Shown in pieces: positions 33,201-45,600 of a stretch of DNA of 64,000 nt. Each line of letters starts with the position of its first letter. The stretch's first letter is position 1. Below the pieces are notes generated by a model that was given only the letters and a program-made list of their open reading frames with translations, was not told the origin of the DNA and did not search any database. Made by a program: the position numbers and the translations under genes. This DNA is from Morinoia aosen (taxonomy: Eukaryota > Arthropoda > Malacostraca > Amphipoda > Talitridae), in NCBI GenBank assembly GCA_030386875.1, contig CM059564.1:67785436-67849435 (forward strand), given 5' to 3'.

Positions 33201-36200
33201 GGGCGGGCTGAAACAGGGCAAAGAGCGGGGCGGGCTGAAACAGGGCAAAGAGCGGGCGGGCTGAAACAGGGCAAAGAGCGGGCGGGCTGAAACAGGGCAA
33301 AGAGCGGGCGGGCTGAAACAGGGCAAAGAGCGGGCGGGCTGAAACAGGGCAAAGAGCGGGCGGGCTGAAACAGGGCAAAGAGCGGGCGGGCTGAAACAGG
33401 CAAAGAGCGGGCGGGCTGAAACAGGGCAAAGAGCGGGCGGGCTGAAACAGGGCAAAGAGCGGGCGGGCTGAAACAGGGCAAAGAGCGGGCGGGCTGAAAC
33501 AGGGCAAAGAGCGGGCGGGCTGAAACAGGGCAAAGAGCGGGCGGGCTGAAACAGGGCAAAGAGCGGGCGGGCTGAAACAGGGCAAAGAGCGGGCGGGCTG
33601 AAACAGGGCAAAGAGCGGGCGGGCTGAAACAGGGCAAAGAGCGGGCGGGCTGAAACAGGGCAAAGAGCGGGCGGGCTGAAACAGGGCAAAGAGCGGGCGG
33701 GCTGAAACAGGGCAAAGAGCGGGCGGGCTGAAACAGGGCAAAGAGCGGGCGGGCTGAAACAGGGCAAAGAGCGGGCGGGCTGAAACAGGGCAAAGAGCGG
33801 GCTGAAACAGGGCAAAGAGCGGGCTGAAACAGGGCAAAGAGCGGGCTGAAACAGGGCAAAGAGCGTGCTGAAACAGGGCAAAGAGCGTGCTGAAACAGGG
33901 CAAAGAGCGTGCTGAAACAGGGCAAAGAGCGTGCTGAAACAGGGCAAAGAGCGTGCTGAAACAGGGCAAAGAGCGTGCTGAAACAGGGCAAAGAGCGTGC
34001 TGAAACAGGGCAAAGAGCGTGCTGAAACAGGGCAAAGAGCGTGCTGAAACAGGGCAAAGAGCGTGCTGAAACAGGGCAAAGAGCGTGCTGAAACAGGGCA
34101 AAGAGCGTGCTGAAACAGGGCAAAGAGCGGGCTGAAACAGGGCAAAGAGCGGGCTGAAACAGGGCAAAGAGCGGGCTGAAACAGGGCAAAGAGCGGGCTG
34201 AAACAGGGCAAAGAGCGGGCTGAAACAGGGCAAAGAGCGGGCTGAAACAGGGCAAAGAGCGGGCTGAAACAGGGCAAAGAGCGGGCTGAAACAGGGCAAA
34301 GAGCGGGCTGAAACAGGGCAAAGAGCGGGCTGAAACAGGGCAAAGAGCGGGCTGAAACAGGGCAAAGAGCGGGCTGAAACAGGGCAAAGAGCGGGCTGAA
34401 ACAGGGCAAAGAGCGGGCTGAAACAGGGCAAAGAGCGGGCTGAAACAGGGCAAAGAGCGGGCTGAAACAGGGCAAAGAGCGGGCTGAAACAGGGCAAAGA
34501 GCGGGCTGAAACAGGGCAAAGAGCGGGCTGAAACAGGGCAAAGAGCGGGCTGAAACAGGGCAAAGAGCGGGCTGAAACAGGGCAAAGAGCGGGCTGAAAC
34601 AGGGCAAAGAGCGGGCTGAAACAGGGCAAAGAGCGGGCTGAAACAGGGCAAAGAGCGGGCTGAAACAGGGCAAAGAGCGGGCTGAAACAGGGCAAAGAGC
34701 GGGCTGAAACAGGGCAAAGAGCGGGCTGAAACAGGGCAAACAGCGGGCTGAAACAGGGCAAAGAGCGGGCTGAAACAGGGCAAAGAGCGTGCTGAAACAG
34801 GGCAAAGAGCGTGCTGAAACAGGGCAAAGAGCGTGCTGAAACAGGGCAAAGAGCGTGCTGAAACAGGGCAAAGAGCGTGCTGAAACAGGGCAAAGAGCGT
34901 GCTGAAACAGGGCAAAGAGCGTGCTGAAACAGGGCAAAGAGCGTGCTGAAACAGGGCAAAGAGCGTGCTGAAACAGGGCAAAGAGCGTGCTGAAACAGGG
35001 CAAAGAGCGTGCTGAAACAGGGCAAAGAGCGTGCTGAAACAGGGCAAAGAGCGTGCTGAAACAGGGCAAAGAGCGTGCTGAAACAGGGCAAAGAGCGTGC
35101 TGAAACAGGGCAAAGAGCGTGCTGAAACAGGGCAAAGAGCGTGCTGAAACAGGGCAAAGAGCGTGCTGAAACAGGGCAAAGAGCGTGCTGAAACAGGGCA
35201 AAGAGCGTGCTGAAACAGGGCAAAGAGCGTGCTGAAACAGGGCAAAGAGCGTGCTGAAACAGGGCAAAGAGCGTGCTGAAACAGGGCAAAGAGCGTGCTG
35301 AAACAGGGCAAAGAGCGGGCTGAAACAGGGCAAAGAGCGGGCTGAAACAGGGCAAAGAGCGGGCTGAAACAGGGCAAAGAGCGGGCTGAAACAGGGCAAA
35401 GAGCGGGCTGAAACAGGGCAAAGAGCGGGCTGAAACAGGGCAAAGAGCGGGCTGAAACAGGGCAAAGAGCGGGCTGAAACAGGGCAAAGAGCGGGCTGAA
35501 ACAGGGCAAAGAGCGGGCTGAAACAGGGCAGAGAGCGGGCTGAAACAGGGCAGAGAGCGGGCTGAAACAGGGCAGAGAGCGGGCTGAAACAGGGCAGAGA
35601 GCGGGCTGAAACAGGGCAGAGAGCGGGCTGAAACAGGGCAGAGAGCGGGCTGAAACAGGGCAGAGAGCGGGCTGAAACAGGGCAGAGAGCGGGCTGAAAC
35701 AGGGCAGAGAGCGGGCTGAAACAGGGCAAAGAGCGGGCTGAAACAGGGCAAAGAGCGGGCTGAAACAGGGCAAAGAGCGGGCTGAAACAGGGCAAAGAGC
35801 GGGCTGAAACAGGCAAAAAGCGGGCTGAAACAGGGCAAAGAGCGGGCTGAAACAGGGCAAAGAGCGGGCTGAAACAGGGCAAAGAGCGGGCTGAAACAGG
35901 GCAAAGAGCGGGCTTAAACAGGGCAAACAGCGGACTAAAACAGGGCAAACAGCGGACTAAAACAGGGCAAACAGCGGGCTGAAACAGGGCAAAGAGCGGG
36001 CGGGCTGAAACAGGGCAAAGAGCGGGCGGGCTGAAACAGGGCAAAGAGCGGGCGGGCTGAAACAGGGCAAAGAGCGGGCGGGCTGAAACAGGGCAAAGAG
36101 CGGGCGGGCTGAAACAGGGCAAAGAGCGGGCGGGCTGAAACAGGGCAAAGAGCGGGCGGGCTGAAACAGGGCAAAGAGCGGGCGGGCTGAAACAGGGCAA

Positions 36201-39200
36201 AGAGCGGGCGGGCTGAAACAGGGCAAAGAGCGGGCGGGCTGAAACAGGGCAAAGAGCGGGCGGGCTGAAACAGGGCAAAGAGCGGGCGGGCTGAAACAGG
36301 GCAAAGAGCGGGCGGGCTGAAACAGGGCAAAGAGCGGGCGGGCTGAAACAGGGCAAAGAGCGGGCGGGCTGAAACAGGGCAAAGAGCGGGCGGGCTGAAA
36401 CAGGGCAAAGAGCGGGCGGGCTGAAACAGGGCAAAGAGCGGGCGGGCTGAAACAGGGCAAAGAGCGGGCGGGCTGAAACAGGGCAAAGAGCGGGCGGGCT
36501 GAAACAGGGCAAAGAGCGGGCGGGCTGAAACAGGGCAAAGAGCGGGCGGGCTGAAACAGGGCAAAGAGCGGGCGGGCTGAAACAGGCAAAGAGCGGGCGG
36601 GCTGAAACAGGGCAAAGAGCGGGCGGGCTGAAACATGGCAAAGAGCGGGCGGGCTGAAACAGGGCAAAGAGCGGGCGGGCTGAAACAGGGCAAAGAGCGG
36701 GCGGGCTGAAACAGGGCAAAGAGCGGGCGGGCTGAAACAGGGCAAAGAGCGGGCGGGCTGAAACAGGGCAAAGAGCGGGCGGGCTGAAACAGGGCAAAGA
36801 GCGGGCGGGCTGAAACAGGGCAAAGAGCGGGCGGGCTGAAACAGGGCAAAGAGCGGGCGGGCTGAAACGGGGCAAAGAGCGGGCGGGCTGAAACGGGGCA
36901 AAGAGCGGGCGGGCTGAAACGGGGCAAAGAGCGGGCGGGCTGAAACAGGGCAAAGAGCGGGCGGGCTGAAACAGGGCAAAGAGCGGGCGGGCTGAAACAG
37001 GGCAAAGAGCGGGCGGGCTGAAACAGGGCAAAGAGCGGGCGGGCTGAAACAGGGCAAAGAGCGGGCGGGCTGAAACAGGGCAAAGAGCGGGCGGGCTGAA
37101 ACAGGGCAAAGAGCGGGCGGGCTGAAACAGGGCAAAGAGCGGGCGGGCTGAAACAGGGCAAAGAGCGGGCGGGCTGAAACAGGGCAAAGAGCGGGCGGGC
37201 TGAAACAGGGCAAAGAGCGGGCGGGCTGAAACAGGGCAAAGAGCGGGCTGAAACAGGGCAAAGAGCGGGCTGAAACAGGGCAAAGAGCGGGCTGAAACAG
37301 GGCAAAGAGCGGGCTGAAACAGGGCAAAGAGCGGGCTGAAACAGGGCAAAGAGCGGGCTGAAACAGGGCAAAGAGCGGGCTGAAACAGGGCAAAGAGCGG
37401 GCTGAAACAGGGCAAAGAGCGGGCTGAAACAGGGCAAAGAGCGGGCTGAAACAGGGCAAAGAGCGGGCTGAAACAGGGCAAAGAGCGGGCTGAAACAGGG
37501 CAAAGAGCGGGCTGAAACAGGGCAAAGAGCGGGCTGAAACAGGGCAAAGAGCGGGCTGAAACAGGGCAAAGAGCGGGCTGAAACAGGGCAAAGAGCGGGC
37601 TGAAACAGGGCAAAGAGCGGGCTGAAACAGGGCAAAGAGCGGGCTGAAACAGGGCAAAGAGCGGGCTGAAACAGGGCAAAGAGCGGGCTGAAACAGGGCA
37701 AAGAGCGGGCTGAAACAGGGCAAAGAGCGGGCTGAAACAGGGCAAAGAGCGGGCTGAAACAGGGCAAAGAGCGGGCTGAAACAGGGCAAAGAGCGGGCTG
37801 AAACAGGGCAAAGAGCGGGCTGAAACAGGGCAAAGAGCGGGCTGAAACAGGGCAAAGAGCGGGCTGAAACAGGGCAAAGAGCGGGCTGAAACAGGGCAAA
37901 GAGCGGGCTTAAACAGGGCAAAGAGCGGGCTGAAACAGGGCAAAGAGCGGGCTGAAACAGGGCAAAGAGCGGGCTGAAACAGGGCAAAGAGCGGGCTAAA
38001 ACAGGGCAAAGAGCGGGCTGAAACAGGGCAAAGAGCGGGCTGAAACAGGGCAAAGAGCGGGCTGAAACAGGGCAAAGAGCGGGCTGAAACAGGGCAAAGA
38101 GCGGGCTGAAACAGGGCAAAGAGCGGGCTGAAACAGGGCAAAGAGCGGGCTGAAACAGGGCAAAGAGCGGGCTGAAACAGGGCAAAGAGCGGGCTGAAAC
38201 AGGGCAAAGAGCGGGCTGAAACAGGGCAAAGAGCGGGCTGAAACAGGGCAAAGAGCGGGCTGAAACAGGGCAAAGAGCGGGCTGAAACAGGGCAAAGAGC
38301 GGGCTGAAACAGGGCAAAGAGCGGGCTGAAACAGGGCAAAGAGCGGGCTGAAACAGGGCAAAGAGCGGGCCGAAACAGGGCAAAGAGCGGGCCGAAACAG
38401 GGCAAAGAGCGGGCCGAAACAGGGCAAAGAGCGGGCTAAAACAGGGCAAAGAGCGGGCTAAAACAGGGCAAAGAGCGGGCTAAAACAGGGCAAAGAGCGG
38501 GCTAAAACAGGGCAAAGAGCGGGCTAAAACAGGGCAAAGAGCGGGCTAAAACAGGGCAATGAGCGGGCTGAAACAGGGCAATGAGCGGGCTGAAACAGGG
38601 CAAAGAGCGGGCTGAAACAGGGCAAAGAGCGGGCTAAAACAGGGCAAAGAGCGGGCTAAAACAAGGCAAAGAGCGGGCTGAAACAGGGCAAAGAGCGGGC
38701 TGAAACAGGGCAAAGAGCGGGCTGAAACAGGGCAAAGAGCGGGCTGAAACAGGGCAAAGAGCGGGCTGAAACAGGGCAAAGAGCGGGCCGAAACAGGGCA
38801 AAGAGCGGGCTAAAACAGGGCAAAGAGCGGGCTAAAACAGGGCAAAGAGCGGGCTAAAACAGGGCAAAGAGCGGGCTAAAACAGGGCAAAGAGCGGGCTA
38901 AAACAGGGCAAAGAGCGGGCTAAAACAGGGCAAAGAGCGGGCTAAAACAGGGCAAAGAGCGGGCTAAAACAGGGCAAAGAGCGGGCTAAAACAGGGCAAT
39001 GAGCGGGCTGAAACAGGGCAAAGAGCGGGCTAAAACAGGGCAAAGAGCGGGCTAAAACAGGGCAAAGAGCGGGCTAAAACAGGGCAAACAGCGGGCTTAA
39101 ACAGGGCAAAGAGCGGGCTGAAACAGGGCAAAGAGCGGGCTGAAACAGGGCAAAGAGCGGGCTGAAACAGGGCAAAGAGCGGGCTGAAACAGGGCAAAGA

Positions 39201-39214
39201 GCGGGCTGAAACAG
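30259..39214. repeat. 22/26-bp satellite array, about 385 copies, with higher-order structure
   Basis: The basic 22-bp monomer has core AAAGAGCGGGCTGAAACAG. A 26-bp form carries a duplicated CGGG (about 32410-33790 and 35985-37235). Other blocks are GCGTGCTG (31189-31755, 33861-34125, 34786-35315), GCAGAGAGCG (31885-32140, 35529-35715) and edge variants with GCTAAAAC or GCCGAAAC (38360-39075). The order of blocks repeats with a spacing of about 3.57 kb. Divergence is greatest at the right edge. On the minus strand each unit reads CTTTGCCCTGTTTCAG, like a 3' splice site. Confidence 0.98.
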
Positions 39215-39370
39215 GACTAAAAAACTGAAACAGAGTGAACAGAATTCATGGAAGGCGTCGTGTAATATCATAAGTAAGAGAGTACAGTAAAGAACATCAC
39301 ATTACCAGTAAACAACATGACCGGCACCACAGAGGTATTGGAGCACAATCAACATCGCAAATAATCGTAC

Positions 39371-39606
39371 CGAGTAAGGGCCACCTCGGAGCGGGACGCG
39401 TAGGACTTGCACTCCTGCTTGACGAAGGCAATGACGGGGGGCAAAAGCCAGTGCGCGAGCACCTCCACCAGAGCGCAGTGCTCAGGTTTCCAGGCGCCGC
39501 TGTGCGCTGACATGCTGCTGAATGAGCGGTGGGGCGGCCGCACTCCTCCGCCACTGCCCACGCTGCTAAGCGAGTCGGACACGCGCAGCCGCTGTGGCGA
39601 CAGACG
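39371..39606 (-). CDS. Dynein-like exon 11: segment after AAA2
   Basis: Acceptor TTGTCTGCGCAG, phase 0. It encodes a Ser/Gly-rich lead and then LLPPVIAFVKQECKSY, matching the LxPxLxFVRxxCKE segment that precedes AAA3 in dyneins. The donor is uncertain: CG|GTACGA at 39370, or GAG|GTGGCC at 39384. The next bases downstream lead into the satellite. Confidence 0.65.
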
Positions 39607-42600
39607 CTGCGCAGACAATACACTGCTTCACACAGGGTGTTCGTGATATATTCAACAGAATAACATTTGAATTTTTTTCCAAATTTTTATATTTATTTAC
39701 ACCAACTAGGCTTGAGTTTAAAGTTTAAGCCCTCCTTCATTCACATACACGATGACAGCAAGAATGGATGACTGGGAGCCACCTAAATTGAGGGAGAGAA
39801 TAACTTGTATTATGGTGATTGGCGCCGGCCATCAAAATAAGGAGATTATGGTCGGTCGCTGCTCAATGTTTTCTGAATACTGTAAAAATATTATTATTAT
39901 TATATAAGAAAGTTTTAGCCTCCCTTAACCACGACAAAGATGTTCCAAGAGAGGAAAGAGGAAGGCACCATTTAGTATGGAGTTGAGGGAACGCGGAATC
40001 TATGCACAAAGTGCACAGAAACAGTAAGCTAGGAAAGAAGTTCATGAAACAAGAAAAAAGTTGAAGAAGAAAGTCGTAGGTGCTGAAAAACAGGACAGCA
40101 GTGAACCGAAAAAAGATGGTCCGTAACAAAACAAAAACCTATTTTATTACAACAAAAAGGAAGCCTACCTAACCTTTAGCTCGGGCCCTCACACATTTCC
40201 CCCTGGGAGCGCTAATTCCCATAGATACAATAGTTGTATCCCCCTGAGGGGTACTGTAAAAATAATCCGTAAATAATCCGTAATACTGTAAAAAATTGCT
40301 ACGGCTCCCTGACTTTTAAAAATAATCCGGCAACGAACTAGAGAATTGCAATGAAGACTACGAGGCTACGAAAAGACGAAATTTCCCCAAACCGTCATGG
40401 TTTTCAGACGCGTCCCCTCAGAGGGTGATGTGATGCACACAAATTCCTATGTTTGGCCTCCAAACTCTCCTGATCTTAACCCGATGGATTATTATACATG
40501 GGGCACTGTCGAGAAAGGGACCAATCGCCGTGCCAATACTACAAGAGACCAGTTAATCGATAGAATTAAAGTGGTTTTTGAGGGTCTCCAAGGGAAAGTG
40601 CAAAATCAGCTTGCTCCAGGTTCCTGGCCCGAATTGAGGCCGCAATACACGCTAATGGCGGTTATTTTGAGTAAAGCTCTTTGACAATAGTCTAATTTTC
40701 TTGCCAATTGAATTTCTTTGAAATCAGTTAAATTCAATCGATTCCAAGCACTTTTTCTATTTCCTGATAAAACTGTCAAATTTATCCCGAACACACTGTA
40801 CATTGTACATGTCGTATTAACGCACCTCTTCACACACATGACGTATTAACGCACCTCTTCAGATATATGACGTACCACCACACCTCTTCGGACATATGAT
40901 ACACCAACTCACCCCTTCGTATACTTGGTCACACGTACTCAGCTGTGCAGCACTCTTCAAATTCGGAGAGGTGAGAAATCACACACTTGTGCACTTCAGC
41001 GTTCTATAAAAACAGTATGTTTGTAATTTTCTTGACTGAACACCACTAAAATTCAAAGATTAAGTGCATTTTTTAAGTATTATATATGTTAGGATTTAAT
41101 ATCCTGTAGACGCAGGTGCAACAAACCGGCTTCAATAAAAATTATTCAGCATTATTTGGATAAGAGGCAAAGAGAGGTCCACAGCAGGTGGACCTAGATT
41201 CAAAGCACAAGTAGGCAGACAACATGTGACAACGACTCAATCGTGCGTATATGCGTTACACCCTCACGCCAGACAACGGAGAAGGTGGAGGCGTTATAAC
41301 ACACACAGCGTATAGTAGGTACAGTAAAATTCACGTTGGTTCCAACAAAAGAGCGGTTAGTAAAGCGCACTTTAGTTTCAGCAGAAGAGCGGTTAGGAAA
41401 GCGCACTTTAGTTTCAGCAGAAGAGCGGTTAGTAAAGCGCACTTTAGTTTCAGCAGAAGAGCGACTAGCAAAACGCACGTTGGTTTCAGCAGACGGGCGA
41501 GTCTCCAAGGCGCGACTCAACCCAGAAACCTCGCTGCTGGAGGACAAGGAGCGCTCGGACGACCGGGAGGTTTGAAGCCTAGATGAGTCTTGGCGCAGGG
41601 AAGCAGCAGACGCCTCAGCGCTGACGGTGTGCAGGTGCTGGTGCAGGACGCCCTGCCACGTCAACAGGTCGTCAGGCAGGATCACGACCTCACATCTTGC
41701 CAGCAAACCATCTGGCGCCTGCATGAGACAAAGTCCTTGCTCAAAGTAGTCATATAGATTACAATTGATAAAAGTTTATTTCACAAATAATAACGTGCAT
41801 AATCAGAACGCCTCTCTCTACATCATAAAGGAAAGTCAGAATGGTGGCATGAATTTCATACAATTCCACGAAATTAAAGGCAGTAGTGTCAATAAACGCA
41901 CTAAAGTTTGTGAAGAGTGAAGAATGACGTAGCACTCAAGACCTGTTGAATTCAATTCTGTCCTTCCAAATTTTAGTCACGCGAAAACCTTGCTAATACG
42001 GTCAGCGGCGCTGCGAACGACACTCATCAAGCTGGTGTGCTCGGTACAGTAATACTATAGTTATTGCGTTACGATAGGTAGAGTAATAAGAAATACTATG
42101 ATTACTGTTACGTTCGGTAGAGTAATAAGAAATACTATAATTTTGTGTTACGTTCGGTTTAGTAATAAGAAATACTATAATTCCCGTATTACGTACACCT
42201 TCGATAAATGCATCAGTTGCAGCAGTTTTACGAATTGCAGCTCTCTAATAACACTACAATTCTCTTAAGACATGAATGAAAGCCGAACGCTTAGATCCTT
42301 TATCCTTTATTTTCAATTATCGTTAATTCATTTTAAAATTGTAATGTATTAAACTTATAAAAATCCACTTCTATACGACGCACTTTTCTTGTTCTTTACA
42401 TTCCTTAAATCAAACGAAAAAGTAGTGAATTTTGGGGAGTTGTCAATCGTGGGCTCCCAAGAGACAACTGGTCGGTCCATTGCGGTGCGCGCATCTCTAC
42501 CGAGTCCCACTAAAATGTCCCCGATTTTTTAATTGCTTTTATCTCCGCTTTAAATTAATATATTTGACTTGTCTTTTTTCACAATGTAGTAAATTTTGTT

Positions 42601-45600
42601 TCCTTTTCGAATAATTTAAGTTTTTGAAACTCAGTTGAATGACCACTTTACAATGATCGGTTTACTGAAAGAGGTAAAAAAATGAATTGTTCAAAGGAAA
42701 AGTTTTAAAAACGTCACTGGTGTTCTTCATTTCTCAATACCTACTGTTAAAAATAATTTTACAATGATGTATCCTACATACCACTAAGTATGTATCACCT
42801 CCATCATTAATATTTCTTCGACAACGAATTGAAGAAGTATTTCAAGAACTGAAAGAAAACGGTGAAATAATCCGCAAAACTCTTCGTTCAATGGTGGCTA
42901 GAAGTAATACTTGCCTTGACAGAAATGGAGGGTATGTTGAAGGATACTAAATTACCTTATTTATTTAAACGTTATTCAAGTAATGATTAGTTACTCTTAT
43001 AAACTTTTTGTTTGTTCAGGTTTTTGGAAAGTACAAAATAAGGAAGAATATCAATATTGTTTTAAAAACTTTCCTTTGAACAATTATTTTTTCTACCCCT
43101 TTCAGCAAATCGATCATTTTCAAGTAGTTATTCAACCGGTTTTCAAAAACTTAAATTATTCGAAAAGGAAACAGAGTTTACTATATTGTAAAAAAAGATA
43201 ATTAAAATATGGTAATTTAAAGCGGAGATATAATCAATTAAATAGCCGGGGACATTTTTGTGGGACACCCGGTATATATGCTTACTAGCGCCAGTTGGAC
43301 AAAGTTTCAATCCCGCAACGATAGAGCGCTGGTAATTATAAATAACCTTCTTCCGAATGTATGTGCGTATGTACTCACATGCACTCTGAGTACTCACACA
43401 AATTGAAAGATTCGAGGATTGTATTGTAAGATACAAAAAGAATAAACTCACATTGGAGATGCTTGAAGTTATGAAAATGACTTTGAGAGACGAATATGGC
43501 TTAACGAATCCGCCATCAGGCAAGTTCAGCGCACCACCCTCTATGAGGGCCTGCTGCAGGCACACTGACCAGCTGCTGTCCAGTTCACCGTCAAGGACCA
43601 AGCAGCCTTCATCCCGTCTGCAGGAAAATAATACACATCGATTCTTATTATTACATAAGAAAGTTTTAGCCTCCCTTTACCACGACAAAGATGTTCCAAG
43701 AGAGGAAGGATGAAGGCACTATTTAGGGTGGAGTTGAGGGAACGCGGAATCTATGGACAAGGTGCATAGAAACAGTAAGCAAAGAAAGAAGATCACGAAA
43801 CAAGAAAAAGTTGAAGAAGAAAGTAGTAGGTACTGAAAAACAGTACAGCAGGGAACCGCAAAAAGATGGTCCGTAAAAAAAAAACATTTTATTTTAACAA
43901 AAAGGAAGCCTACCTAACATTCAGCTCGGGCCCCTCACATAGTTCCCCTGGGAGCGCTAATTCCAACAGATACAATAGATGTATCCCCCTGAGGGGATAA
44001 TACACACCGAAGATGAGGCCCTAGATAATCACGAAAAGTCTACATACATGAAATGATGGAACCAAAATTAGAAATCCTTATGTTTTACGAATCAAGTTGA
44101 TACGTGTTTTTTTATGTACAATCAAAATTTAAAACCTACCGAAAACTTTCCCCAATAATTTGTAAACAAGTAAATCATAAGCACAACGACACTGCATGCC
44201 ATATCTCTCTGGAATTACTTCGTTACATACATACATACATATACCGGGCTTATCCTCCCTATGGGAGGGTAGCCGACAGCAGGCCACAATCATTCACATT
44301 AGGAGAATGTTTTAAAAAGTGTTCATTCGACATCACATTTTTAATAACAACTTTTAAGCAGAAAAGTTATTTCTTCCAGTCTTCATGACTTATCTATTTT
44401 TGAAAAATGACTTCCCGCTAATAAATCAATCAGACACTATTACGGGCATAAAGCTTCTATGATATTTTAGAGAAACTTTCAGTAACAAGCTTTCTAAATA
44501 AAACAGCGCACTTCTGGCACATAACGCACCACTCCAGCAAGCCATGACCAAACTTAACACAAACTCCCCTGAAGGCTTCGGTGATGATTCCGTCGGTGGA
44601 CCTCCGAACACAGCCTCTACATGTGGAGCCCCCGTACAGCTGATGATGCGGGAGTGAGGCTGGATAAACCATAAGCAATTCCGCACCAGCAACTCCATCT
44701 TCGTCCGTGCTAGCTTGGTGTACCATCTGTAAGTATTCACAGCTCAAATGTAGAAAGAAGGAATTATATTTTTTGAACCACGCTAATTATTATCAAGTAT
44801 ATCAACTCTACGAATTTTAAGCATCAAGACATCTGCATTAACTCGTCTCCTATTTTACCTATAGGGAGACGCTATTGTTCTGTATCTAAAATCATCATTT
44901 TCACCAGTGATCCAAACAAGTGACGTTTGAGCCCAAACAAACTGTAAGTGCTCTGACTCTCTTTTTCAAACTTATTTATTAGTGTTAAATTATCACACAA
45001 TTTCGAGTGGTCGCTCATATATGCTACCGAGTAAAAAATATAAATTATCAAGATATGTATTTCTCCACACCGCATGATGTAGAGACTTCCTTATCATTAC
45101 TTTAAATTGCTCGGTAATATTTTTCATCAACGACGACAGGAGTAAATAACTCAAATAAGCAATAGTTAACTTCTCAAACCTGAACTAGAGTCTTTTTGCC
45201 GGTGGCGGGGGCCCCCAGCAGGATGACGGGGCCCTTCTTCAGCGCCCTGTGGAGCTCCAGGGCCTTCTCCGCCACCGACTTCGTCAGGTACAGGCTCTTG
45301 TCACAGTACACCTGTCAACGGGTAGAGGAAAGAGAAATATTTCTGAGACACATCTCCGAGCTAACCTTCCTTATTTCGAAAGTATCGCACAGCAATTCTT
45401 ATTTCTGCACCATTACGGCCAATTCCCAGCAAAGCCCAAGGAAAAATAAATTCTATGATCAAAAATTTTGAAATTACTCAATGAAGAACCCTTCGGGACT
45501 CGTACGGCCATTGGTTTTTATAAGTAATTTTGACTTCGAAACTAGACTACCCGTAACCTTCTGGGTCTGGTCATTTATGCAGGGTCAGGTAAAGAGGTGA

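Noticed and set aside
29281..38449. Minus-strand open frames up to 3030 codons, one running through the N gap
   Set aside because: Stop-free 22/26-bp satellite, repeated in all frames, and the gap is read as X. It is not a protein.
30259..39214. CRISPR-like regular repeats
   Set aside because: No unique spacers; repeats are contiguous satellite in a eukaryotic genome.
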